A stretch of 64,000 nt of DNA from UKL13-2 sp044229235. Lineage in GTDB: Bacteria > Pseudomonadota > Gammaproteobacteria > Burkholderiales > Usitatibacteraceae. A model generated the notes under the pieces. That model made no database searches and was not told the DNA's origin. It saw only the letters and a list, made by a program, of their open reading frames with translations. A program made the position numbers and the translations under genes. Positions 1-8,341 of this stretch are shown one piece after another (position 1 is the stretch's first letter; every line of letters begins with the position of its first letter). The stretch lies in assembly GCA_044229235.1 (NCBI GenBank), contig JBGATH010000002.1, forward strand, positions 124,001-188,000. The letters are read 5' to 3'.

Positions 1-246
1 CAGAACGACCAGGGGCGCTTCGTTTGGGTGGTCGGGCAGGATGGCAGCGCGCAGCGCCGCAAGGTGGAAACCGGCAGATGGATCGGCCGCGACTGGATTA
101 TCAATAGCGGACTCAATGCCGGTGATCGGGTGGTCATCGACAACCTGATCAAGATGCGCCCCGGCACAGCGCTGGCACTGGACGCGACACCACCTGCCAC
201 ACCCGCTGCCGCACCCGCCGCCCCGGCCAACGCCAAGAAGAACTGA
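1..246 (+). CDS. RND efflux periplasmic adaptor (membrane fusion protein), C-terminal end
   Basis: The reading frame is open from the first base and ends at a TGA at 244-246, so only the last 81 residues of the protein are in the window. They include the turn GLNAGDRVVIDNLIKMRPGT, the usual C-terminal barrel of AcrA/MexA-type adaptors, followed by an Ala/Pro-rich tail ending KKN. Adaptors of this family link the inner-membrane pump to the outer-membrane channel across the periplasm. The RND pump gene starts 7 bp downstream and an outer-membrane factor follows, which fixes the assignment. The start and any lipoprotein signal lie outside the window. Confidence 0.85.
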   Translation, partial: QNDQGRFVWVVGQDGSAQRRKVETGRWIGRDWIINSGLNAGDRVVIDNLIKMRPGTALALDATPPATPAAAPAAPANAKKN

Positions 247-253
247 GCGGCAA

Positions 254-3200
254 ATGAACTCACGCTTCTTCATCGAGCGTCCGGTATTTGCGGGCGTCAT
301 CGCCATCATCATCGTCATCGCCGGCCTGATCTCGGCCGCGCTGCTGCCGATCGCCGTGTATCCGGAGATCGCCCCACCGACCGTCACGGTGTCCACGTCC
401 TTTCCCGGCGCCAGCGCCGAGACACTGGCCAAGACGGTGGCCGCGCCGATCGAAGAGCAGTTGTCGGGCGTCGAGAAGCTGGCGTTCTTCAGTTCCAGTT
501 CCTCTTCCAACGGCACGGTGTCCATCACCGCCACGTTCGAGGTCGGCACCAATGTCGACCAGGCGGTGTTCAACCTCAACAACAAAGTGCAGCTGGCACT
601 GCCACGGCTGCCCGATGAAGTGCGCCGCAGCGGCGTGACCGTGCAGAAGCGCTCCAACGACATCCTGGTGGTGGTGTCGCTGGTGTCGCCGGACAATCGC
701 TTCGATACGCTATACCTTTCGAACTACGCCTCGATCAACGTCGTCGACGAGCTCAAGCGCATTCCCGGCGTGGGCGACGTGAGCCTGTTCGGCGCGCGCG
801 ACTATTCGATGCGCGTCTGGCTCAAGCCCGACAAGATGGCGCAGCTGGGCGTGACCACCGCCGAAATCGCGACCGCCATCCGCGCGCAGAACAACCAGTA
901 CGCCGCCGGCAAGATCGGCGCCGAACCAGCTCCGCCGGGGCAGGCCATTGTTTATACCGTCACCGCCACCGGGCGACTGCTGGAAGCCGAGGAATTCGGC
1001 GAAATCGTGGTGCGCGCCGGCGGACCGGGTGGCGTGCTGCGCCTCAAGGATGTGGCGCGCATCGAGCTCGGCGCCCTCAACTACGACACTTCCAACACCC
1101 TCAACGGCAAGCCCGGCATCGGCACCGCGGTATTCCTGCAGTCCGGCGCCAATGCGCTGGAAGTGGCCAAGCTGGTGCGCAAGCGCATGGCGGAATTGAA
1201 GGCCGGCTTTCCGCAGGGCGTGGATTACGCCATTCCCTTCGACACCACGCGCTTCGTCGAGTCGTCCATTCATGAAGTCATCGTCACCATTCTTGAAGCG
1301 GCGTTACTGGTGATCCTGGTCGTGTTCATGTTCCTGCAGACGGTTCGCGCCACGCTCATCCCGATCATCATCGTGCCCATATCCCTCATCGGCACCTTTG
1401 CCGGATTGTGGATCGTCGGCTTTTCCATCAACACGCTGACCATGTTCGCCATGGTGCTGGCCATCGGCATCGTGGTGGACGACGCCATCGTGGTGCTGGA
1501 AAACGTCGAGCGCCTGATGCGCGACCGCAAGATGGCCGCGTTTGAAGCCGCCGTGGAAGCGATGCGCGAAGTCTCGGGCGCGGTGGTGGCCATCGTGCTG
1601 GTGCTGTGCGCGGTGTTCGTGCCGGTGGCCTTCCTCGGCGGCATCGCCGGTTCCATGTACCGGCAGTTCGCGCTCACGGTGGCGATTTCGGTGGTAATCT
1701 CCGGTTTCATGGCGCTGACCCTCACCCCCGCGCTGTGCGCGATCCTGCTCAAAAGCGGCGACCATGATTCCAAACTTTTCCGCCCCTTCAACCGCGGCTT
1801 CGCCTGGCTGACCGAGCGCTTCCTCAGCTCGGTTGCCTTCACGCTGCGCCGCCGCCTGCTTGCGTTGGCGGCTTTCCTCGGCGTGATCGCGCTGGCGGTG
1901 TTGCTGTTCATGCGCCTGCCTGGCAGTTTCGTGCCGCCCGAGGACCAGGGTTACCTGTTCGGTTCGATGCAGCTGCCTGACGGCGCCACGCTGGAACGCA
2001 CCATGAAAGCCACGGCGCAACTGCAGAAAATGCTCGCCGAGATCCCGGCGATCGAGAACGTGCTGGTGACCAACGGCTTCGACCTGATCGGCGGCGGCAA
2101 CAAGACCAATGCGGCCACGGTGTTCATTCCACTGAAGCGCTGGGAACAGCGCGACCAGACCGCGCAGCAGGTGCTGGCGGAGGTGATGAAAAAAGGCGCC
2201 ACGCTGCGCGACGGTGTGGCGCTGGCGTTCAATCCGCCCACCATCCGCGGCATCGGCCAGGCGGGCGGGTTCGAGGTGTATGTGCAAAGCCGCGTCGACG
2301 CGGATCCGCGCCGCCTGTCCGAGGTCACGCAGGGTCTGATGGCCGAGCTGGCAAAGCATCCGGCACTGACCAACATCAATTCGTTCTACCGGCCCAACAC
2401 ACCGCAGCTGAAAGTGGAAGTCGATCGCGAGAAAGCCATTTCGTTGGGCGTGCCGGTTTCGGAAGTGTTCGACGCGCTGCAGGCCACCATGGGCACGCTG
2501 TACGTGAATGACTTCAACAAGTTCGGCCGCACCTATCGCGTCAATGTGCAGGCAGATGGCAAGTACCGCGCCAGGCCGGAAGACCTCGGCAACGTGTTCG
2601 TGCGCTCCGGTTCCAGCGGCGAGATGATTCCACTCAAGGCCGTGCTGAGCGTACGTGACCGCATCGGCCCGGAGCAGCTTGAGCGCTACAACGGTTTTCT
2701 GGCGGCGAAGGTGCTCGGCGGCGGCAAGCCGGGTGTGAGTTCGGGTGATGCCATCCGTGCCGTCGAGCAGGTGGCCGCCGCCTACCTCCCCGAGGGTTAC
2801 ACCATTGCCTGGACCGGCCAGGCTTTCCAGGAAAAGCGCGCCAGCAACGCGTCCTACTTCGCCTTTGGTTTCGCCATCGTCGTGGTGTTCCTGATTCTAG
2901 CCGCTCTTTATGAGCGCTGGCTGCTGCCGACCTCGGTGCTGCTGTCGGTGCCGTTCGCCGTGCTGGGAGCGCTCGGCTTCGTCACGGTGCGGGGCATGGA
3001 GAACGACATCTACTTCCAGATCGGGCTGGTGGTGCTGATCGGCCTCGCGGCCAAGAACGCCATTCTCATCGTCGAGTTTGCGCAGCAGGGCTATCTGGAT
3101 GGCATGAGTGCCGTGGACGCGGCGCTGCAGGCCGCGCGCCTGCGCTTCCGGCCCATCATCATGACCTCGCTCGCGTTCGTGCTGGGCGTGGTGCCGCTGG

Positions 3201-3397
3201 TTTTTTCCAGCGGAGCCGGCGCCAGCGCCCGCCGCTCGATGGGCAGCGGGGTGTTCGGCGGCATGATTTTGGCCACCTTCGTCGCCACCATCTTCATCCC
3301 GCTGTTCTTTGTGGTGACCAGCCGCTCGCGACACAAGCCGGGCTCGCCGATGGAACAGGCTGCGGCCGCGGCGCCGGCAGGAGGGCAGGAGCGATGA
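254..3397 (+). CDS. RND multidrug efflux pump, inner-membrane permease (HAE1/AcrB family)
   Basis: 1047 residues, the normal AcrB/MexB length. It starts MNSRFFIERPVFA, the standard N-terminus of the family, with the first membrane helix at about residues 12-30. The proton-relay pair of transmembrane helix 4 is present as GIVVDDAIVVLENVER (Asp409-Asp410). A second helix bundle begins near residue 540, with another at about 870-1030, giving the two-fold 12-helix layout with two large periplasmic loops. Known role: proton-driven export of drugs or other amphiphiles as a trimer. Here it sits between its adaptor and outer-membrane factor in one operon, with a TetR gene at the end. Substrate cannot be told from sequence; the exact subgroup (AcrB, MexF or other) is not claimed. 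Confidence 0.95.
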   Translation: MNSRFFIERPVFAGVIAIIIVIAGLISAALLPIAVYPEIAPPTVTVSTSFPGASAETLAKTVAAPIEEQLSGVEKLAFFSSSSSSNGTVSITATFEVGTNVDQAVFNLNNKVQLALPRLPDEVRRSGVTVQKRSNDILVVVSLVSPDNRFDTLYLSNYASINVVDELKRIPGVGDVSLFGARDYSMRVWLKPDKMAQLGVTTAEIATAIRAQNNQYAAGKIGAEPAPPGQAIVYTVTATGRLLEAEEFGEIVVRAGGPGGVLRLKDVARIELGALNYDTSNTLNGKPGIGTAVFLQSGANALEVAKLVRKRMAELKAGFPQGVDYAIPFDTTRFVESSIHEVIVTILEAALLVILVVFMFLQTVRATLIPIIIVPISLIGTFAGLWIVGFSINTLTMFAMVLAIGIVVDDAIVVLENVERLMRDRKMAAFEAAVEAMREVSGAVVAIVLVLCAVFVPVAFLGGIAGSMYRQFALTVAISVVISGFMALTLTPALCAILLKSGDHDSKLFRPFNRGFAWLTERFLSSVAFTLRRRLLALAAFLGVIALAVLLFMRLPGSFVPPEDQGYLFGSMQLPDGATLERTMKATAQLQKMLAEIPAIENVLVTNGFDLIGGGNKTNAATVFIPLKRWEQRDQTAQQVLAEVMKKGATLRDGVALAFNPPTIRGIGQAGGFEVYVQSRVDADPRRLSEVTQGLMAELAKHPALTNINSFYRPNTPQLKVEVDREKAISLGVPVSEVFDALQATMGTLYVNDFNKFGRTYRVNVQADGKYRARPEDLGNVFVRSGSSGEMIPLKAVLSVRDRIGPEQLERYNGFLAAKVLGGGKPGVSSGDAIRAVEQVAAAYLPEGYTIAWTGQAFQEKRASNASYFAFGFAIVVVFLILAALYERWLLPTSVLLSVPFAVLGALGFVTVRGMENDIYFQIGLVVLIGLAAKNAILIVEFAQQGYLDGMSAVDAALQAARLRFRPIIMTSLAFVLGVVPLVFSSGAGASARRSMGSGVFGGMILATFVATIFIPLFFVVTSRSRHKPGSPMEQAAAAAPAGGQER

Positions 3398-4812
3398 AAT
3401 CCGTCGAACGCATTGCAACGCGCGCCACACCTCTGCTGATGCTGGCGCTGCTGGGCGGTTGCGCGCTGGGGCCGGACTACCAGCGCCCTGCGCTGGTCAT
3501 GCCGGCCACCTATCGCGAAGAGCCGGCTCTGGCCGGTCAGGAACTGCCCGCCGACTGGTGGACCCTGTACAACGATGCCACGCTGACCAGGCTCGTCAGC
3601 GACGTATTGAAAAACACTGCCGACGCGCGCATCGCCGCAGCGCAGGTCGAGGAAGCCGAGGCGGTACTGCGGCAGGTCAATGCCGGCCTGTTCCCGGAGT
3701 TCGACCTCGCCGGCGGCGCCACCCGCTCGCGCGTGAGCACCGAAACGGCCACGCCCAATCTGGCGCCGCTGGTGCGCGACGAGCGCCGCATCGGCGTTTC
3801 CACCGCCTTCGAACTCGATTTCTGGGGCAAGCTGCGGCGCGGCTCGGAAGCAGCGCGCGCGCAAGCCCTCTCGACCACCTACGGTCGTGACGTGGTGCGC
3901 CTGACACTGGCCGGCACCACTGCGCAGGGCTACCTGTCGCTGCGCTCGCTGGACGCGCAGATTGCCGTGGTGCGCAACAGCCTGCGGTCGCGCGAAGAAG
4001 CATTGGACGTGGTGAAAAGCCGCCGCCTGGCCGGGCTCGCCTCCGACCTGGATTTCAACCAGGCCATTGGCGCCCGCGCCGACGCGGCCGCGCAGCTATC
4101 CGAACTGCAGCGCCAGCGGATGGCGGCGGAAAACCTGCTGCGCGCCCTCACCGGCAACGGCGACCTGCGCATCGCCGAGGGTGACATTCGCCAGTTGCCG
4201 ATGCCGCCACTGCCGCCGCCAGGTCTGCCCTCGGCGTTGCTGGATCGCCGCCCGGACGTGCGCGCGGCCGAGCAGAGTCTGGTCGCCGCGAATGCGCAGA
4301 TCGGTGTTGCCAAGGCGGCGCTGTTTCCCAGCATCTCGCTCACCGGCAGCTATGGCGGCCAGAGCGATGCGCTGGAAACGCTGCTCGATCGCGGCGCGCG
4401 CATCTGGTCGGGTGGCTTTGGCCTGACGCTGCCGATCTTCGATGCCGGCCGTAACCTCGCGCGTGTCGACCAGAACGTGGCGCGCCAGCAGCAGGCGCTG
4501 TTCGGCTACCAGAAAGTCATCGCCGCCGCGTTCCGCGACGTGGCCGACGCCATCGGCAACCTGCGCCAATCGGCGCTGGCCGAAGCCGACCTGAAAGCCC
4601 GGCTCGATGCCGCGCGCAACTCGCAGGAACTGGCGCAGGCGCGCTATGAAGCCGGTTACTCCGGTTATCTGGAGGTGCTCGATGCCCAGCGCACGGCCAA
4701 CGATGCCGAGCTGGCCTATGTGCGCAATCGCCAGGCGCAGCTCGGCTATTCGGTGGACTTCATGAAATCGTTGGGCGGCGGCTGGAACGCCGCGTCAACA
4801 GGACGCAACTGA
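3394..4812 (+). CDS. Outer-membrane efflux channel lipoprotein (OprM/NodT family)
   Basis: 472 residues. A lipoprotein signal (LLMLALLGGC, lipid-bearing Cys23) is followed by ALGPDYQRP, the typical mature start of OprM-type outer-membrane factors. Two repeated helical outer-membrane-efflux domains follow, with the usual RRPDVRAAEQ segment near residue 285 and YEAGYSGYLEVLDAQRT near residue 425. It forms the trimeric TolC-like exit duct for the upstream RND pump. The ATG overlaps the pump stop codon by four bases (ATGA), so translation is probably coupled. Confidence 0.93.
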   Translation: MKSVERIATRATPLLMLALLGGCALGPDYQRPALVMPATYREEPALAGQELPADWWTLYNDATLTRLVSDVLKNTADARIAAAQVEEAEAVLRQVNAGLFPEFDLAGGATRSRVSTETATPNLAPLVRDERRIGVSTAFELDFWGKLRRGSEAARAQALSTTYGRDVVRLTLAGTTAQGYLSLRSLDAQIAVVRNSLRSREEALDVVKSRRLAGLASDLDFNQAIGARADAAAQLSELQRQRMAAENLLRALTGNGDLRIAEGDIRQLPMPPLPPPGLPSALLDRRPDVRAAEQSLVAANAQIGVAKAALFPSISLTGSYGGQSDALETLLDRGARIWSGGFGLTLPIFDAGRNLARVDQNVARQQQALFGYQKVIAAAFRDVADAIGNLRQSALAEADLKARLDAARNSQELAQARYEAGYSGYLEVLDAQRTANDAELAYVRNRQAQLGYSVDFMKSLGGGWNAASTGRN

Positions 4813-4813
4813 C

Positions 4814-5560
4814 ATGGCGGCGCGTTTACCCTCGAAGCCATTGAAGGCGACCCTCGCAGCTCGCCAGGCGCGCGGCGCCAACCGGCGCGACACCCAGCTC
4901 GAGCACCGCTGCCAGAAATTCGTCGAAGTGGCCGAGCAGCTGTTCCTCGAACACGGCTTTGCCGGCACCAGCGTCAACCAGGTGGTGCGGCTTGCCGGCG
5001 GTTCGCTGTCCACGCTGTATGCGCAGTACGGCAGCAAGGAGGAACTGTTCGAGGCGGTGATGCGCCGCCGCGCCGCTGCGCTGTTTACCGACATCATCCT
5101 GGTCATCGAAAAGCATCGCGCGCGTACGCCCAACGTGCGCGAGGAATTGCTGCGGCTCGCGACCATGATTCACACGCAGATGCTGTCGGCCGGATCGCTG
5201 GCCATGTTCCGCCTCGCGGTGCACGAAGGGCCCAAATTTCCCATCGTCCGCCACGCCGTGCTGGTCAGCGGGCTCGATGTATTCCTGCAGCGGCTTGCCG
5301 ATTATTTCGCCGGCCTCGCCATCGACAAACTGCAGATCGCCGACGCCGCGCAGGCGGCGGAAGAATTCGTCAGCCTCCTGCAGGGCCAGCAACGGCTGAT
5401 CGCCGCCTGTGGCGACGAGGCCCGCCTCACCCGCGCGCGACGCGAAGCGCATGTGCGGCGCGCGGTGGAGGTGTTCCTGTGCATTTATCCGCCGCAGACG
5501 ATTGCCGCGCGCGCGACGCCGACATCCAGGAATTCGCGCGCAGCCCGCATCAAGGTGTGA
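4814..5560 (+). CDS. TetR/AcrR-family transcriptional regulator
   Basis: 248 residues. The N-terminal helix-turn-helix lies at about residues 33-80 (FVEVAEQLFLEHGFAG, then SLSTLYAQYGSKEELF), preceded by a basic 30-residue extension. The rest is an all-helical ligand domain of AcrR type. The ATG begins one base after the stop of the outer-membrane factor gene, so it is the last gene of the efflux operon. TetR regulators in this position usually repress the pump operon and are relieved by pump substrates; that is inference here, since the operon promoter is outside the window. Its stop codon touches repeat A1. Confidence 0.88.
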   Translation: MAARLPSKPLKATLAARQARGANRRDTQLEHRCQKFVEVAEQLFLEHGFAGTSVNQVVRLAGGSLSTLYAQYGSKEELFEAVMRRRAAALFTDIILVIEKHRARTPNVREELLRLATMIHTQMLSAGSLAMFRLAVHEGPKFPIVRHAVLVSGLDVFLQRLADYFAGLAIDKLQIADAAQAAEEFVSLLQGQQRLIAACGDEARLTRARREAHVRRAVEVFLCIYPPQTIAARATPTSRNSRAARIKV

Positions 5561-5625
5561 AACGCCAGCATTGGTGCGGCTTTCCGGGGTTTTTTGCTCG
5601 GCGAGGCCCGCTGGTGCTGGAGTTT
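5560..5625. repeat. Family A palindromic repeat, copy A1
   Basis: Left arm GCCAGCATTGGTGCGGC and right arm CCCGCTGGTGCTGGAGTTT form an imperfect hairpin around a T-run. It begins at the TetR stop codon and ends 28 bp before the stop of the convergent OPT gene, so it may end transcription from both sides. Confidence 0.7.
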
Positions 5626-5653
5626 CGATTCCGCAGGCAGCCGGGCGCTTGGC

Positions 5654-7891
5654 CTACTTCGCCGGCGCCACCTTCTCCCGCCCCACCCAGAACAACAACC
5701 CCACCAGCAGCGCGTAGGGCAGCATCGACAGCAGGTCCGCGTTCGGGCCATCGAAGAACGGATTGTTGGCAGTGGACCAGTCGCCGACGGCCTTGTCGAA
5801 ATCGGTCAGCACGCCGGCCGTGAAGGCGATGAGGATGCCGGCCAGCGCACCGCCGGCGATGAAGCCCGACGAAAGCAGCACACCCGGACCGCGATCGCCC
5901 GCGGCAATGCATTCCTCGTCAGTGGCCTTGGCGTATTCAGGCAATTGCTTGCGCTTGCGATCCACCAGCCAGCGCACCATGCCGCCGACAAAGATCGGCG
6001 CCGAAGAAGACAGCGGCAGATAGACACCCACCGCAAACGGCAGTGAGGCGATGCCGGACATTTCGAGGATCAGCGCAATCATCACGCCGAACATCACCAG
6101 CGCCCAGGGCAGCTGCTGGTCGAGGATGCCCTTGATGATGTATGACATCAGCACGGCTTTCGGCGCATCGTATTTGCGCACTTCGGTGCCGTCGGGCCGC
6201 TTGTTGTGCGCGCCGTTGATGCCCGGATCGACCAGGTAGACCGCGGCACCCGTATCGTCCACCAGATACTTGCCGGCCGGGCCGTCCTTGATGTCGGTCT
6301 TGTGCCAGACGCGATAGCTCTTCGCATCCTGCGCGGCTTGCGGGCCTTGCAGCGCCGCGGTTTCGGTGAGCTTGCCGGCATCGGTATGCAGGCCGGGTGC
6401 CACCTGCGCCACCGGCACATACACCGTGGCGGCGTCATTGAGCTTCAACAAGATCGGCCCCAGCATCACGGCCGAGGCCAGCGCGCCGATGAGGATGGCG
6501 TATTGCTGCAGCCGCGGCGTGGCGCCGACCAGGTAACCGGTCTTCAGGTCCTGCGAAGTGGTGCCGGCATTGCTGGAGGCGATGCAAACGATGGCGCCCA
6601 CCGACAGCGCCGTCACGTAATACGGCCCGCCGGTCCAGCCGACAAGCAGAAAGATGAGGCAGGTAAACAGCAGCGTGGCCACCGTCATGCCGGAGATCGG
6701 ATTGCTGGACGAGCCGATTTCGCCGGTGAGTTGCGAAGAGACCGTGGCAAACAGGAAGCCGAACACGAGGATCAAGAGCGCGCCCAGCAGGTTCATGTGC
6801 AGCGGCGAAGCGAGCATGATGACGATGACGATGGCGAGGCAACCGACCAGCACCCACTTCATGGGGATGTCCTGGTCAACGCGGCGCACCTTGCCGGATG
6901 CATCGGCGGCATCACCTGCGCCACTGAAGTTGGCAAAACTGGAGCGCAGGCTGTTCCAGATGGTGGGGATGGCCTTCATGAGGCTGACGATGCCGCCCGC
7001 CGCCACCGCACCCGCGCCGATGTAGAGCACGTAGGCGCCGCGGATCTGGTTGGGGCTCATGTCGTGAATGAGCTTGGCGCCGGGCGCCAGCGGCGTGGTC
7101 AGCGCGTCGCCGAAAAACTTGATGAGCGGAATAAGCAGCAGGTAAGCCATGACGCCACCGGCGCACATGATCGAGGCGATGCGCGGGCCGATGATGTAAC
7201 CGACGCCGAGCAATTCCGGCGATACCTCGACGCCGACCGAGCCGCCCTTAAGCGGCGCGCCGAAAACTTTCTCCGGCACATCCTTCCAGCCCTTGAAGGC
7301 AACGTTGATTGCCTTGTAGGCCAGGCCCACGGCAAAACCCATGAAGATCACGCCGGCGCGGCCGTCCTTCGATGCCACGCCGCCGTCCGACTTGGAGGCT
7401 TCACCGGCCTTCAGCACTTCGGCACAGGCGGTGCCCTCGGGATACTTGAGCTTGCCGTGCTGCGCGACGATGAGCGTGCGGCGCAACGGAATCATCATCA
7501 GGATGCCGAGCAGACCGCCCAGCACCGCCACCAGCATCACACGGGCAATTTCCAGATCGAAGCCGAGGATGAGGATGGCCGGCATGGTCACGCCCAGGCC
7601 AAAAGCGATCGACTCACCGGCGGAACCGGCGGTCTGCACGATGTTGTTTTCAAGAATCGTCGAGTCGCGCGCACCCGCCTTGGAGGCCAGGCGGAACAGC
7701 GTAATGGCGATCACTGCCACCGGGATGGAGGCGCTGACGGTCAGGCCGACTTTCAGCACCAGGTAAAGCGATGACGCACCGAAGATGAGGCCCAGCAGCG
7801 CGCCCATGACGACGGCACGCAGCGTGAATTCGGCAACGCTGGCTTCACTGGGTATGAACGGTTCGGCAGAACTTGCGGGAAGGCTGGCCAT
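5654..7891 (-). CDS. OPT-family oligopeptide transporter
   Basis: 745 residues with about 14-16 predicted membrane helices. Family signs are the N-terminal FTLRAVVMGALLGLIFGASS helix, the segment GTACAEVLKAGE near residue 150, and the C-terminal PFAVGVYLPLSSSAPIFVGG. Between helices, roughly residues 480-580, lies a soluble charged insert rich in Asp and Lys. Known role of the family: proton-coupled uptake of oligopeptides or metal-chelate complexes; bacterial members are mostly uncharacterised, so the substrate is open. It stands alone, convergent with the TetR gene. AGAG seven bases before the ATG is a weak ribosome site. Confidence 0.9.
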   Translation of the reverse strand: MASLPASSAEPFIPSEASVAEFTLRAVVMGALLGLIFGASSLYLVLKVGLTVSASIPVAVIAITLFRLASKAGARDSTILENNIVQTAGSAGESIAFGLGVTMPAILILGFDLEIARVMLVAVLGGLLGILMMIPLRRTLIVAQHGKLKYPEGTACAEVLKAGEASKSDGGVASKDGRAGVIFMGFAVGLAYKAINVAFKGWKDVPEKVFGAPLKGGSVGVEVSPELLGVGYIIGPRIASIMCAGGVMAYLLLIPLIKFFGDALTTPLAPGAKLIHDMSPNQIRGAYVLYIGAGAVAAGGIVSLMKAIPTIWNSLRSSFANFSGAGDAADASGKVRRVDQDIPMKWVLVGCLAIVIVIMLASPLHMNLLGALLILVFGFLFATVSSQLTGEIGSSSNPISGMTVATLLFTCLIFLLVGWTGGPYYVTALSVGAIVCIASSNAGTTSQDLKTGYLVGATPRLQQYAILIGALASAVMLGPILLKLNDAATVYVPVAQVAPGLHTDAGKLTETAALQGPQAAQDAKSYRVWHKTDIKDGPAGKYLVDDTGAAVYLVDPGINGAHNKRPDGTEVRKYDAPKAVLMSYIIKGILDQQLPWALVMFGVMIALILEMSGIASLPFAVGVYLPLSSSAPIFVGGMVRWLVDRKRKQLPEYAKATDEECIAAGDRGPGVLLSSGFIAGGALAGILIAFTAGVLTDFDKAVGDWSTANNPFFDGPNADLLSMLPYALLVGLLFWVGREKVAPAK

Positions 7892-8133
7892 GGCAGGGTC
7901 TCTGGATGAGGTTCGGAGGCGCGCCGCTGCTTCGTGGGCGATGGCGCGGGGGACTCCGGCATTCTACTCGCGGGCCTGTGGCTGTTGCGTGGTGATGTGC
8001 TCGACTGGCATTGCTTCATGGTGTCGCGAAAAGGGGGAAGTGCCTGAAGTAAATCCCACGCCAGACCTTGCATCGGTGCCACTCTCGGTGCTTTGTTCAA
8101 TCACCCGATACTTGTCCCCGCGAGTCGGCACGA

Positions 8134-8307
8134 CCGAAAATCCCTCCCATCCTCCCTTTAGAAAAGGGAGGGGCGCGCCGCCTTTGGCCGCGAGTGGATC
8201 AATGGGGAATCCACACTTTTCCAAGATACGGGCGCACCCCTGTTGGTCGCGGGCGCTTCACCAGGCACTCCTCCCTTTTCTAAAGGGAGGATGGGAAGGA
8301 TTTTCAG
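8134..8307. repeat. Family C paired hairpin repeat, copy C1
   Basis: Two hairpins of CCTCCCTTTAGAAAAGGGAGG type stand in inverted orientation about 100 bp apart (8151-8171 and 8270-8290). The flanks extend the inversion outward (GAAAATCCCTCCCAT at 8137 and ATGGGAAGGATTTTC at 8291), so the whole 174 bp unit is one large near-palindrome. It fills most of the 450 bp gap between the OPT gene and the hydrolase. Nothing else is seen in that gap; the short ORFs across it are made by the repeat. Confidence 0.8.
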
Positions 8308-8341
8308 TCGCCCAAGCTGCAACGACACTCTGGCGCGCGCC

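Noticed and set aside
6206..7774. 522-residue plus-strand frame opposite the OPT transporter
   Set aside because: Shadow of the OPT gene, very rich in His, Gly and Asp, with no ribosome site.
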